Origin: Chitinophagaceae bacterium
GTDB lineage: Bacteria > Bacteroidota > Bacteroidia > Chitinophagales > Chitinophagaceae
NCBI GenBank assembly: GCA_947447825.1
Contig: CANFLL010000026.1
Location: 1 to 45,042 of the forward strand
Direction of reading: 5' to 3'
Length of the DNA stretch: 45,042 bases
The notes beneath the pieces are model-generated. The model was not told the origin of the DNA. It made no database searches and was given only the letters and a program-made list of their open reading frames with translations. Positions 15,551 through 25,097 of this stretch are shown one piece after another (position 1 is the first letter of the stretch; each line of letters begins with the position of its first letter). Position numbers and translations under genes: made by a program.

Positions 15551-18500
15551 ATGAACAACAATAAACGCTCTATTTTTCTCCCTCATTTCTTGCTGGCAGT
15601 ATTGCTTTTCGGTATAAATACAGTTGCTATTTCACAAGATGATACTGGCTTGTGGCATGGTATCAAAAGAACCATTCACTACATCCCTCAAGGTGAAGAC
15701 TTTGTCTGTACCAATGGCACGCATCGGTTTAATAGGGCATTGTATGGCACCAATACAGCCTTTAGGGTAGAGGCGGGCGACTTACCCGAGTTTGCCATGT
15801 ATATGCCGGGCATGGGGGGCAACTTTCAATTGGGATTAATTAGTAATAACACAAGTAAATGGTTGATAAAGGCAAATAATATCAAGGCTATCTACCGTCC
15901 TGGTTCCATGCTGTACGAAGTGAGGGATAGCTTGTTGGGCAATGGTGTATTGTACCTAACCATCCTTGCTTTGGCCGATGCCGAGGGGATGATTATTGAA
16001 GCAAAGTTTACTGATGTAACCAAGCCTATAAAACTATGTTGGGTATATGGTGGAGCTTCGGGTAAAAAGTTTGGTAGAGACGGAGATTTGGGTGCCGACC
16101 CCGAAAGTTCTTTCTACTTGCAACCCAATTATTGCAAGGATAATGCTTTCACAATTACAAACAACTCTTTCTCACTACAATACGGTTCTGGAAGAGTATT
16201 GTCAGAGTCTGAACGCTACGAAATTCAACAGCCCAATAAACCTGCACCACAGGGCGAAAAGCAAAAGGGTAAACAAATAAACGGCATATTTCCTGTATCT
16301 TCAGTATTATCATTGGCTGATGCAACTGCATTAAATACGCCACTAGAAGTGCAAGCTTCTAGTGAAAAGAATGCCCCAATTCTTTTCGGAAAGATAGATG
16401 CGGATGTTAACAAACCTTACTATTTTCAGGTTCAGAATGCCGCTAGCGATGCATTACCCGATTATGCTAGTCTGCCTACTGTTTTCGCTAATGCAGAAGA
16501 AGCCAGAAAGACTATTGCCAATAGAGTGAAAATAAATACGCCAGATGCCTACATTAATACCATCGGTGGTGCATTGAGTATTGCTGCAGATGCAATTTGG
16601 GAGAGTCCTTCATTTATGCACGGTGCAATTGCTTGGCGGATGCGTTTAAACGCTTGGCGTGGACCTTATGCAGCAGATCCGTTGGGTTGGCATGATAGGG
16701 CAAGGTCGCATTTTAGCAGTTATGCAAAATCGCAGGTGTTGAGTCCTTCAAGTGGTCGTGTGGTGGCTGATACTGCCTTGAACCTTGCCCGACAATTGGA
16801 AAAGATGGGTACCTCCATGTTTAGTAGTGGGTATATATGTCGTAATCCGGGTGGTGATTTGCGTCCACATCATTATGATATGAACCTAGTGTTTATTGAC
16901 GAATTACTGAATCATTTTAACTATACAGGCGATGTTGGTTACGTTCGTGAAATGTGGCCTGTACTAGAAAGACATCTGGCATGGGAGAAAAGAAATTTTG
17001 ATGCAGATGGCGATGGATTGTATGATGCGTATGCTGCCATTTGGGCTAGCGATGCATTACAATATAGTGGCGGAGGGGTTACGCATTCTTCAGCGTATAA
17101 CTATAGGGCTAATAGAACGGCTGCCGAGTTGGCTGTATTAATTGGCAAGGATCCTACGCCATACACCCAAGAGGCTGATAAGATATTTAAGGCAATGAAT
17201 GAAAACCTTTGGTTAAAGAATAAGGGGTGGTTTGCAGAATATAAAGACAAGATGGGCTTGCAATTGGTGCATCCTTCTGCAGGGCTATGGTCAATCTATC
17301 ACACCATTGACGCGAATGTGCCAAATGCATTTCAAGCATATCAAATGTTGCGTTATGTAGATACAGAAATTCCGCATGTTCCTGTTAAGTCAAAAGGTTT
17401 TAGTGGAGATGGTTATGTATTATCTACCACCAATTGGCAACCTTATGATTGGAGTTTAAATAATGTGGTTTTATCAGAGAATTTACATACAGCATTGGCA
17501 TATTGGCAAGGCAATAGGAGTGAGGCTGCTTATAAGTTGTGGCGAAGTGCCATGATAGAAAGTATGTATTTAGGAACAAGTCCTGGAAACTTTGTTCAGA
17601 TAGATTTTTATGATGCCGCCCGTGGGGAATTATACCGCGACTTTGCAGATGGAATCGGAATGGCGGCAAGATCATTAACCGAGGGATTGTTTGGCATTAA
17701 TCCAGATGCATTACACAATAAATTAGTCATCAAACCAGGCTTTCCTGCTGATTGGAATTATGCTTCTATCAAAGTGCCTGATATAAGTTTTGATTTTAAA
17801 AGATCCGGCAATACGGATACTTATACAATCGTTCCTACCTATAATCAACCACTTCATCTCCAATTGCAATTAAATGCAGTTAAAGATGGAATTGCTTTGG
17901 TAAAGGTGAATGGCAAAGTTGTAACTTGTAAATCGTTGCAAGATGCTGTTGAAACCCCTATACTATCTATTGATTGTGGCGTGGCTGATGAATATAAGAT
18001 AGAGGTGGTTTGGCAAGGGGAGGTTTTAGAAAGTGCAACGACATCTAAACCCTATTCTGCTAATGAACTTCTTAAGTTCTCATTGGAGAAAGGAAAGTTA
18101 TTGTCTATAAAAGACCCTGAAAATGCTTTAAGAAGAGTAGTTATTGTAGGTAATGATTTTAATGCTACCATCAATGCTGGTGAGGGCAATAAAACTGTCT
18201 TTGCTCAGGTAAAACAAGGTGATTTTACTTGGTGGAAGCCTATATGTTTTAAAGTTATTGCTACTAAAAAGAACTTTGTAAAGGTTGATGAAAAGGGTAG
18301 CTACGATAAGATTGATTTAACTACTTATTTTAATGATAAGGTGACGAACATTTTCAAGAATAAATATCTTAGTCCACGCCCTGCAACCACTACTTTGCAA
18401 TTACCCACACAAGGTATTGGTAACTGGTGCTATCCAACGGTTATGGCAAATATAGATGATGAAGGATTGCGGAAATTGGCCGGTAAAAAGAATGAAATAG

Positions 18501-19030
18501 TGCTGCCTAATTCAGTTCCTTTCTCTACGCCATCCAATGCCGACAATAACAATATAATCTATACCTCCCAATGGGATAATTATCCAAAGGAAGCAAGCGT
18601 GAAACTAAATGGTTGTGCATCTCATGCCTATTTAATGATGGCAGGAAGCACAAATCCTATGCAAAGTAGAATGGTAAATGGATTAGTTATTGCAAAATAT
18701 AAGGATGGTTCTTCCGATACACTTAAATTAATCAATCCAGATACATTGTGGCCTATTGAGCAAGATTATTTAGATGATGGATATGCCTTTACCATCGGTG
18801 CTGTAAAACCTTTGCGTGTGCATTTAAAAACAGGACTCATAACAAACAATTTTAATCATTACACCAGCATTAAAGGTTATAGTAACCGAGCCATAGATGG
18901 TGGCGCAGCTACTGTATTGGACATGCATTTGCAAGCTGGTAAAATATTGGATAGTTTAATAGTTAAAACATTAACTAATGATGTGGTTATTGGGTTAATG
19001 AGTGTTACTTTGGTAAGACCAGTTCATTAA
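15551..19030 (+). CDS. DUF4450-type large (alpha/alpha)6 glycosidase-like protein
   Basis: 1159 residues with a signal peptide (1-29). The N-terminal beta-rich part (~30-310) resembles DUF4450. Residues ~330-720 form a six-hairpin glycosidase-like barrel; the segment around 484-520 (NFDADGDGLYDAY...ALQYSGGGVTHSSAYN) is the type of loop that carries catalytic acids in this fold. The C-terminal ~400 residues are beta-rich. The substrate is not established. The neighbouring PL4 lyase suggests an oligosaccharide from pectin or rhamnogalacturonan. Same strand, 214 bp downstream of PL4; the gap holds a weak inverted repeat CTGTGGCA/TGCCACAG (15389, 15433). Confidence 0.72.
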   Translation: MNNNKRSIFLPHFLLAVLLFGINTVAISQDDTGLWHGIKRTIHYIPQGEDFVCTNGTHRFNRALYGTNTAFRVEAGDLPEFAMYMPGMGGNFQLGLISNNTSKWLIKANNIKAIYRPGSMLYEVRDSLLGNGVLYLTILALADAEGMIIEAKFTDVTKPIKLCWVYGGASGKKFGRDGDLGADPESSFYLQPNYCKDNAFTITNNSFSLQYGSGRVLSESERYEIQQPNKPAPQGEKQKGKQINGIFPVSSVLSLADATALNTPLEVQASSEKNAPILFGKIDADVNKPYYFQVQNAASDALPDYASLPTVFANAEEARKTIANRVKINTPDAYINTIGGALSIAADAIWESPSFMHGAIAWRMRLNAWRGPYAADPLGWHDRARSHFSSYAKSQVLSPSSGRVVADTALNLARQLEKMGTSMFSSGYICRNPGGDLRPHHYDMNLVFIDELLNHFNYTGDVGYVREMWPVLERHLAWEKRNFDADGDGLYDAYAAIWASDALQYSGGGVTHSSAYNYRANRTAAELAVLIGKDPTPYTQEADKIFKAMNENLWLKNKGWFAEYKDKMGLQLVHPSAGLWSIYHTIDANVPNAFQAYQMLRYVDTEIPHVPVKSKGFSGDGYVLSTTNWQPYDWSLNNVVLSENLHTALAYWQGNRSEAAYKLWRSAMIESMYLGTSPGNFVQIDFYDAARGELYRDFADGIGMAARSLTEGLFGINPDALHNKLVIKPGFPADWNYASIKVPDISFDFKRSGNTDTYTIVPTYNQPLHLQLQLNAVKDGIALVKVNGKVVTCKSLQDAVETPILSIDCGVADEYKIEVVWQGEVLESATTSKPYSANELLKFSLEKGKLLSIKDPENALRRVVIVGNDFNATINAGEGNKTVFAQVKQGDFTWWKPICFKVIATKKNFVKVDEKGSYDKIDLTTYFNDKVTNIFKNKYLSPRPATTTLQLPTQGIGNWCYPTVMANIDDEGLRKLAGKKNEIVLPNSVPFSTPSNADNNNIIYTSQWDNYPKEASVKLNGCASHAYLMMAGSTNPMQSRMVNGLVIAKYKDGSSDTLKLINPDTLWPIEQDYLDDGYAFTIGAVKPLRVHLKTGLITNNFNHYTSIKGYSNRAIDGGAATVLDMHLQAGKILDSLIVKTLTNDVVIGLMSVTLVRPVH

Positions 19031-19063
19031 ATGGTGTAATGGAATCATTCCATCCACTTAAAA

Positions 19064-19651
19064 CTAAGCAAACATCTTTTCTGAATCAATAAAAAAGTCT
19101 TTGAAAATGCCCACAGGTATATTATCTCCTTCAAAATAAGTATCAGATAACATAAACTTATCGTTTATCAAATGGTGTACTTGCACAAATAGATATTCAG
19201 GAGACACAATCCAATATTCTCTTACACCATTTTCTTCGTAAAGAGCATATTTCTCTTTCATTTCTTTTTTGGAATTGCCGGGGCTAAGTATTTCTATTAT
19301 CCAATCTGGGCTACCTAAGCAACCACGGTCGTCTAGTTTTTCTAAATCACAAATAATTGAGATGTCGGGTTGTACTACTGATAATATTGCTTGGTCAATT
19401 TCTTTTTTTCTTATGTTAATGAGCCTTACATCAAAAGGTGCTGCAAATATGTTGCAATCTTTTCCACGTAAGTAAATGCCTATTTGGATGCTTAATTCCA
19501 TAGAAATAAGCTGATGTTTCTTCAACGGTGAAGGACTCATTCTTTTAATCCATCCCCTTATCAATTCAACTCTTTCGTCAAACTTCCAAGAAAGGTAATC
19601 TGCGTAAGTGTATTGTTTATTGAAATCAAGTTGATTAATGTCTGTTATCAT
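19064..19651 (-). CDS. Uma2 family (DUF820) PD-(D/E)xK nuclease-fold protein
   Basis: 195 residues, cytosolic, full length for the family. The fold signature is present: VQPDISII with D96, then PDWIIEILSPGN with E120, followed by KKEMKEKYALYEENGVREYWIV. DUF820/Uma2 proteins are abundant in cyanobacteria and some Bacteroidota and have a restriction-endonuclease-like fold, often linked to mobile DNA. A catalytic role here is unproven. It is a single gene convergent with the DUF4450 gene. Confidence 0.88.
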   Translation of the reverse strand: MITDINQLDFNKQYTYADYLSWKFDERVELIRGWIKRMSPSPLKKHQLISMELSIQIGIYLRGKDCNIFAAPFDVRLINIRKKEIDQAILSVVQPDISIICDLEKLDDRGCLGSPDWIIEILSPGNSKKEMKEKYALYEENGVREYWIVSPEYLFVQVHHLINDKFMLSDTYFEGDNIPVGIFKDFFIDSEKMFA

Positions 19652-19842
19652 GACTGCTAATTTTGAGTAAATCTATATGATTTGTTTGCTAATAGAGTGT
19701 TGCTTAAATCACACATCAATTTTACAAATCCATTATGCATTCTACTTAATCAGCCTTTTCTCTGTTTTCAACAAATTAGCAGCTTTAATTTGGCTAGCAT
19801 TGTATCTTATAGACCCTTATTTATTTTCTATTTTTATTTTTT

Positions 19843-20445
19843 CTATAATTCTTCCCTAACCTGAATGTTTACCGCGTGTGGAGCTACTTCATCTCCACCA
19901 AAATATGGATATAGTTTATAGCCTTGTATCAAAGGGGTTTTTGATGTTCGTGGCATATTGGTGGTGTAGCCGTTTATAGTGAAGAAATATTGTTTTTGCA
20001 GGGTATCTATACCAATATTACAATCAATTTGTTGCCCGATAGTTACAGTGGTAAGTTCTTTAATGCTTCTGATGCTGTCATTGTAAGTGTATCCATAAAG
20101 CCTTAAAGAATCCTTATACCAAGACCAACCAACTCTTGCACTAAAAAGATGATGCGATGATAGATTGTCTGAAAAGCCATACAGTTTGTTCACGTCCAGT
20201 TGATTGCCGTTATTCAATGACTTGTAGATGGCAGAACTATCAAATATTGCTGTAAAGTGCAGATGATTTGCTTGAATAAGTACTACATGTGCTGAATCAT
20301 AGCCAAGTGCATAATGTGCTCCTTTGGGAATAGTGTAGGTAATAAATGGTACAATAGGTGTAGGGGTAATAGTTGTAGAACTCTGTTTTTTACAACCTAA
20401 GTGTAATAATAAAATCAAGATGAGGGGGCAAGTAAGTTTGTGCAT
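19843..20445 (-). CDS. hypothetical lipoprotein
   Basis: 200 residues. A lipoprotein signal peptide ends in LHLGC with the lipidated Cys at 18, followed by KKQSSTTITPTP, a typical low-complexity linker. The mature part is beta-rich with many Tyr and Ser, and the C-terminus reads HAVNIQVREEL, as in several small Bacteroidota lipoproteins of unknown function. No enzyme motif is visible. It is a single minus-strand gene divergent from the DUF1800 gene. Confidence 0.8.
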   Translation of the reverse strand: MHKLTCPLILILLLHLGCKKQSSTTITPTPIVPFITYTIPKGAHYALGYDSAHVVLIQANHLHFTAIFDSSAIYKSLNNGNQLDVNKLYGFSDNLSSHHLFSARVGWSWYKDSLRLYGYTYNDSIRSIKELTTVTIGQQIDCNIGIDTLQKQYFFTINGYTTNMPRTSKTPLIQGYKLYPYFGGDEVAPHAVNIQVREEL

Positions 20446-20618
20446 CGTTTATTGTTTATGAAAATAAAAGTAAGGAAAGTTTTTGTGGTTTTGTTGATAT
20501 ATGGAAAATCAAATTGCATCCAATACTGATTGTGTCAATATTATCAATTTGTTTCTCCATTTAAACTTGTATTTTCATTTTAAGTCACTTACAGCATTAA
20601 CGGTTAATTTCCCCCATT

Positions 20619-20626
20619 TAAATTTG
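20619..20626 (+). promoter_or_regulatory. -7 box (TAAATTTG) of the DUF1800-DUF1501 unit
   Basis: A perfect TAnnTTTG ends 5 nt before the ATG at 20632, so the transcript would have almost no leader. A TTTG -33 box is not evident at the right distance. The quasi-palindrome TTAACGGTTAA lies just upstream. Confidence 0.55.
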
Positions 20627-20631
20627 TTGTC

Positions 20632-22659
20632 ATGAAAAAGCAGGTTCAAGCCACAAGTACTTTAGTGTTTCTGATAGGAGCATTTATATTTTTAACAGCT
20701 TACACTTTCACCGAAACGGTTAGTAACAAATATGCTGTCAAATTTCCTTACCGTAAGGCTGGTCTTACTGAAAAACAAGCAGCAGCTCATTTACTTAGCA
20801 GATTTACTTATGGGGCAACACCAAAACAAGTTGACGAAGTAGTGAAGATGGGATTAGAAAATTGGTTCACTAAACAGTTAGATGCCGACTTGCCAGAAGA
20901 CTCATTAAACGTTTTACTTTCGCCTTATGAAGTGTTTTCTAAAACCAATAAAGAAATAGCTAACACCTATTTAGATGGAGGTCAAATAAGAAGAAAGGCT
21001 GTTAAAGAAGGATTGATTCCGCAGGATTCATTGGGCAAACTGGAGTATAAAGAAAGAAAAGGAATGATAGATTCTTTTATGAAAGCAAATGGGTATAAGC
21101 CAGCAGCTGAAGTGGAAAAACAGTTAATTAACCAGAAAATAATCCGTGCTGCCTATTCTAACAATCAATTACAAGAAGTGATGACTAGCTTTTGGTTCAA
21201 CCACTTTAATGTTTCCCTCACAAAGAATGGTACAGTAAGATTTGTTCCTTGCTATGAAAAAGATGTTATTCGCCCCAATGCTTTAGGTAAATTTAGCGAC
21301 ATCTTGTTGTCCACTGCAAAGTCTCCTGCAATGTTAACCTACTTGGATAATTTTTCTAGCGTGGCTAGCGATAATAACAATAATTCAGAAGAAGGGGCCA
21401 AAAGGTTAAGAGCACTGTATGCGCAACAAAAAGTTTTGATTGAAAAAGGTGATTCAGGTGCAGCCTTTAAAGAAGTTTCTCAAAAAATAAAAGGGTTTAG
21501 GAATTCGCAAGGATTAAATGAGAATTATGCCCGTGAAATTATGGAATTGCATACGTTAGGCGTTGATGGTGGATACTCTCAAACCGATGTTACGAGTGCT
21601 GCAAAAGTGTTAACCGGATGGACAATCTTTCCGATGAATGATGACTATGGCGGTGGCGGCATAAAAAAAATGATTGAGAAATTAGGAGAGGAGAAGCTTA
21701 CTCAACAAGGATATGTGCATGATGGAGACTTTTTATTTGCTGTAAACAAACATGATAAAACAGATAAAAAGGTATTGGGCAATGATTTTTCGGGTAAGGA
21801 TGGTTATAATGAAGGACTTAAATTAATCAGCATATTGGCACATCATACCTCCACTGCTCATTTTATCTGCAAAAAATTGGCTGCTCATTTTGTCAATGAT
21901 AATCCTCCACAAACATTGATTGATAAAATGTCTAAAACTTTCTTAGATAAAGATGGAGATATAAAACAAGTATTGGTAACGATGGTAAATGCACCCGAAT
22001 TCTGGAGTAAGACATCTGTAAGAGAAAAGATAAAATCTCCATTCGATCTTACAATTAGTACAGTGAGGGCATTGAATGCAAAGGTTACTCAACCTTATCA
22101 ATTATTTAATTGGATAAACAAAATGGGCGAAAGGATTTATTACTACCAAGCTCCTACTGGTTTCCCCGATAAGGCAAACTACTGGATAAATACGGGCTCG
22201 TTGCTAAACAGAATGAACTTTGGATTGGCAATAGCTTCTCAACGAATTCCAGGTGTTACTTTTAATTTGGCAGCACTAAATGATAACCACGAACCAGAAA
22301 GTGCAGAAGCGGCATTAGCCATTTACTGCAAACTATTAATGCCTGAACGCAATGTAGATGAAACCGTGAAGCGATTAACACCACTGATTAATGCGCCAGC
22401 CATCAGCCAAAAGATAGATGCTGCCGCAGGAAAAGCCACACCGCCGCCAGCACAAGAACAATCCTCCATGATGTCTGATGACAACATGATGATGACCGAC
22501 GCTGGCAGTGGAAATAAGAAAGTATTGAAAGAAAAGGTAAATAAAAAGAATGCTGCCAACTACACCGTACAAGAATTAATGGTGAAGGCAGGCGATAAAT
22601 CGATGCTGTCGCAAGTAACAGGTATCATCATCGGTTCGCCAGAGTTTCAGAGAAAATAA
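20632..22659 (+). CDS. DUF1800 domain-containing protein
   Basis: 675 residues with an N-terminal hydrophobic signal/anchor (~8-27). The DUF1800 signature is clear: HLLSRFTYGATPKQVDEVV near residue 52, MTSFWFNHFNVSL near 184, and NENYAREIMELHTLGVDGGY near 298. An unusual Met/Asp-rich tail segment (SSMMSDDNMMMTD) lies near 612. DUF1800 proteins are secreted and nearly always paired with DUF1501. Their biochemical role is not settled, though roles in polymer metabolism have been suggested. DUF1501 follows directly here. Confidence 0.93.
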   Translation: MKKQVQATSTLVFLIGAFIFLTAYTFTETVSNKYAVKFPYRKAGLTEKQAAAHLLSRFTYGATPKQVDEVVKMGLENWFTKQLDADLPEDSLNVLLSPYEVFSKTNKEIANTYLDGGQIRRKAVKEGLIPQDSLGKLEYKERKGMIDSFMKANGYKPAAEVEKQLINQKIIRAAYSNNQLQEVMTSFWFNHFNVSLTKNGTVRFVPCYEKDVIRPNALGKFSDILLSTAKSPAMLTYLDNFSSVASDNNNNSEEGAKRLRALYAQQKVLIEKGDSGAAFKEVSQKIKGFRNSQGLNENYAREIMELHTLGVDGGYSQTDVTSAAKVLTGWTIFPMNDDYGGGGIKKMIEKLGEEKLTQQGYVHDGDFLFAVNKHDKTDKKVLGNDFSGKDGYNEGLKLISILAHHTSTAHFICKKLAAHFVNDNPPQTLIDKMSKTFLDKDGDIKQVLVTMVNAPEFWSKTSVREKIKSPFDLTISTVRALNAKVTQPYQLFNWINKMGERIYYYQAPTGFPDKANYWINTGSLLNRMNFGLAIASQRIPGVTFNLAALNDNHEPESAEAALAIYCKLLMPERNVDETVKRLTPLINAPAISQKIDAAAGKATPPPAQEQSSMMSDDNMMMTDAGSGNKKVLKEKVNKKNAANYTVQELMVKAGDKSMLSQVTGIIIGSPEFQRK

Positions 22660-22667
22660 CTCGTCAT

Positions 22668-22714
22668 CCGTTTACCGAAGTCCTGTTAACCGTTAACGGT
22701 ACTTCGGTAAACGG
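22668..22714 (+). repeat. intercistronic 14-bp perfect stem-loop
   Basis: CCGTTTACCGAAGT (22668-22681) and ACTTCGGTAAACGG (22701-22714) pair perfectly. The loop contains a further palindromic CCGTTAACGG. There is no T-run, so it is not a classic terminator. Between two co-oriented, functionally linked genes it may set the ratio or stability of the two mRNA parts. Confidence 0.7.
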
Positions 22715-22756
22715 TTGACCTAAATTATCAATTTTTTAATTATAAATTAATTAATC

Positions 22757-24025
22757 ATGTCTTCAAGAAGAGGTTTTCTAAAGTCTGGGGCGTTGGCACT
22801 TTTTGCTTCTAGCATTGGTGGAGTGCCCAATTTTATTGCTCGTGCGGCCAATAGCAACAAGATTGTTTCACCCTATAAAAAGAATAAGAAAATAGTATGC
22901 ATATTTCAGCGTGGTGCAATGGATGGATTAATGGCTGTAACACCATTTACTGATGAAAATTTGCGAGCCGCCCGCCCAAGTTTGTTCATGTCTGCCGCTA
23001 AAAGTTCGGCCACAACGCCTTTAATCGATCTAGATGGTCGCTTTGGTTTGCATCCTTCCATGAAAGTTTTCGAGCCTTTGTTTAGGGAAAAACGCTTGGG
23101 CATTGTTCATGCAGTTGGTTCGCCAAACGCCACTCGCTCGCATTTTGATGCGCAGGATTACATGGAGGCAGGCACACCTTTTAATAAGGGCACAAGTAGT
23201 GGTTGGCTAAACAGGGCTGTGGGATTGTTGGGGCATGATGCTGCCACTCCTTTTCAGGCGGTGAGTATTACTAGTTCTTTGCCTAAATCTTTTTATGGCG
23301 ATAATGCAGCCCTAGCTATTAATAACCTTCAGGATTTTGCCATACAGATGCGTGGCAACCCTATGGCGGCTAATATGGCAGCTAAAAGTTTTGAAGAATT
23401 GTACGATCAAACGTCTTCTTCTTTGCTCAACAAAACAGGAAAAGAAAGTTTTGATGCCGTTAAAATGTTGCAGAAATCAGATACTAAAAACTATAAGCCC
23501 TCAAATGGAGCGGTATATCCACAAAGTCAGTTGGGCAATGCTTTAAAACAAATTGCACAGTTAATAAAACTTGATGTAGGCCTAGAAGTAGCTTTTACAG
23601 AATGTGGCGGATGGGATACGCACTACAATCAAGGGGCAGAAACAGGGGTTTTTGCCAGAAATGTAAATGATTTAAGTGAGTCTATTAATGCCTTCTGGAC
23701 TGATATGTCTGCCTATCAAGATGATGTTACTTTGATGACGATGACTGAGTTTGGACGTACCGTTAAGCAAAACGGAACAGGTGGAACAGATCATGGAAGA
23801 GGAAGTTGCTTGTTTATTTTGGGTAATGATGTTAATGGAGGTATTGTTCATGGAGACATGCCGTCATTGGCTAAAGAAAATTTGGCTGATGGTAGGGATG
23901 TACCTGTAACCACAGATTTTAGAAGTGTGTTTAGTGAAGTAGCTGATACTCACCTCAAGATTCATAATGATACCGTTCTTTTCCCAGAATGGGACGGAAA
24001 GAAGATTGGTGTGATGAAGGCTTAG
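22757..24025 (+). CDS. DUF1501 domain-containing protein (Tat-exported)
   Basis: 422 residues. The N-terminus SSRRGFLKSGALALFA is a twin-arginine signal with RR at 4-5, so the protein is exported folded, perhaps with a cofactor. The body shows DUF1501 hallmarks: CIFQRGAMDGLMAVTP near 48 and TMTEFGRTVKQNGTGGTDHG near 330. The fold is related to the alkaline phosphatase/sulfatase superfamily. It follows the DUF1800 gene by 97 bp, which contains the stem-loop at 22668-22714. A strong terminator follows the stop. Confidence 0.93.
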   Translation: MSSRRGFLKSGALALFASSIGGVPNFIARAANSNKIVSPYKKNKKIVCIFQRGAMDGLMAVTPFTDENLRAARPSLFMSAAKSSATTPLIDLDGRFGLHPSMKVFEPLFREKRLGIVHAVGSPNATRSHFDAQDYMEAGTPFNKGTSSGWLNRAVGLLGHDAATPFQAVSITSSLPKSFYGDNAALAINNLQDFAIQMRGNPMAANMAAKSFEELYDQTSSSLLNKTGKESFDAVKMLQKSDTKNYKPSNGAVYPQSQLGNALKQIAQLIKLDVGLEVAFTECGGWDTHYNQGAETGVFARNVNDLSESINAFWTDMSAYQDDVTLMTMTEFGRTVKQNGTGGTDHGRGSCLFILGNDVNGGIVHGDMPSLAKENLADGRDVPVTTDFRSVFSEVADTHLKIHNDTVLFPEWDGKKIGVMKA

Positions 24026-24075
24026 TAATTTTAAATTTTAAGTTTTAGTCAAAAGCTGATGGGATGGTATGGAAT

Positions 24076-24126
24076 AGAAAGCGGCTGTTGAGAAGAATTA
24101 CTTTCTTAACAGCCGCTTTTGTTTGT
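24076..24126 (+). terminator. rho-independent terminator after the DUF1501 gene
   Basis: AAAGCGGCTGTT (24078-24089) and AACAGCCGCTTT (24108-24119) form a perfect 12-bp stem followed by TTTTG. The 3' flank on the opposite strand is less T-rich, but it may also stop the convergent DUF6261 gene. Confidence 0.85.
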
Positions 24127-24202
24127 ATGATTTTTTTTTATCTACTAAAGAATCATGTCAAAACAAATTGAGCAATTTTTACCTCAGTGTCTTTTCAACT
24201 TA

Positions 24203-24982
24203 TTACTTTACTATTGGGATTGTGGCAACTGCTGCTGCTGCTGCTGCTTTTGCTTTTGCAGCTGCCAATTTTCCTTCTCGGATGGCAAGTAAATCGGCAT
24301 ATTCTTTTCTGCCCGCATTCACTAAAGCCAGTATGTCATTATACTGAGCTGTATCTAAATTATTAGCCATTATAAGTAAGTAGGACGTGAAGTTTCCATA
24401 GGCTAACAACAAATCCTTGCGCAATAATTTGGCATTGAAAACTTCAGTAGTTGCTTTGCCCACCGTGCGACCACCATACAAAGTTTTAAATTTATCATTA
24501 TCTGATTGTAGTCTAATTACATATTTCCCAATGCCCAATAGGGTAACAAAAGGCCCATATTTTGCGTTTACTAAATCTTTTCCAAGGTTGTCAATGCCGT
24601 TGCTTTCTGCCTCGTAATTGAGGTGTTGTAGGTTTTTATAAGTTACAAAAAGTGTTTGCAAACTTGTTGCAGCTTCCTCTTCGGCAGGCACATCCGAAAG
24701 TTTACCCAAATGAATAGCTAGTCCTAAGGCAACAACAGAAGTATCCCTTTTTTCGTCGGCAGTTACCAGTTTATCCGTTTCATCATTTTTTTGCACCTGA
24801 ACCAAAGCTTTGTCATAATCAACCTCCTTATTAGCAAGGCCTGTTAAATAGTTTTTCAATACCACATCAGTAATTTCTGCCGATGGAACAGTGCCAATGT
24901 CTGTTAGGTTTCTTTTTACTACTTGTCCTGCTTCGAGGTTAGAAAGTTTGCGTAAATTCAAATCTGTTAATGCTTTTGCCAT
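24203..24982 (-). CDS. DUF6261 family protein
   Basis: 259 residues, predicted all-helical, no signal peptide. The start MAKALTDLNLRKLSNLEAG and the middle part match the Bacteroidota-specific DUF6261 family, whose function is unknown. The C-terminus ends in a Lys/Ala stretch (AAAKAKAAAAAAVA) encoded by a run of GCT/GCA codons (about 24225-24260), a trinucleotide tract prone to length change. It is a single minus-strand gene. A GGAGAG ribosome-binding sequence precedes the ATG. Confidence 0.85.
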   Translation of the reverse strand: MAKALTDLNLRKLSNLEAGQVVKRNLTDIGTVPSAEITDVVLKNYLTGLANKEVDYDKALVQVQKNDETDKLVTADEKRDTSVVALGLAIHLGKLSDVPAEEEAATSLQTLFVTYKNLQHLNYEAESNGIDNLGKDLVNAKYGPFVTLLGIGKYVIRLQSDNDKFKTLYGGRTVGKATTEVFNAKLLRKDLLLAYGNFTSYLLIMANNLDTAQYNDILALVNAGRKEYADLLAIREGKLAAAKAKAAAAAAVATIPIVK

Positions 24983-25097
24983 GGTGAAAATTTTTAGGAG
25001 AGAAATTATTTTATTTAATAAGACTGCAATCTAACCGAATAAAAGTTAGTAACGAGATATATAACATTGCGTAGGTTATAATTCAACCAAGAACCAC

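Noticed and set aside
19677-19864. Two overlapping 60-residue plus-strand frames
   Set aside because: Low-complexity hydrophobic translations of AT-rich intergenic DNA, overlapping each other in different frames, with no start signals.
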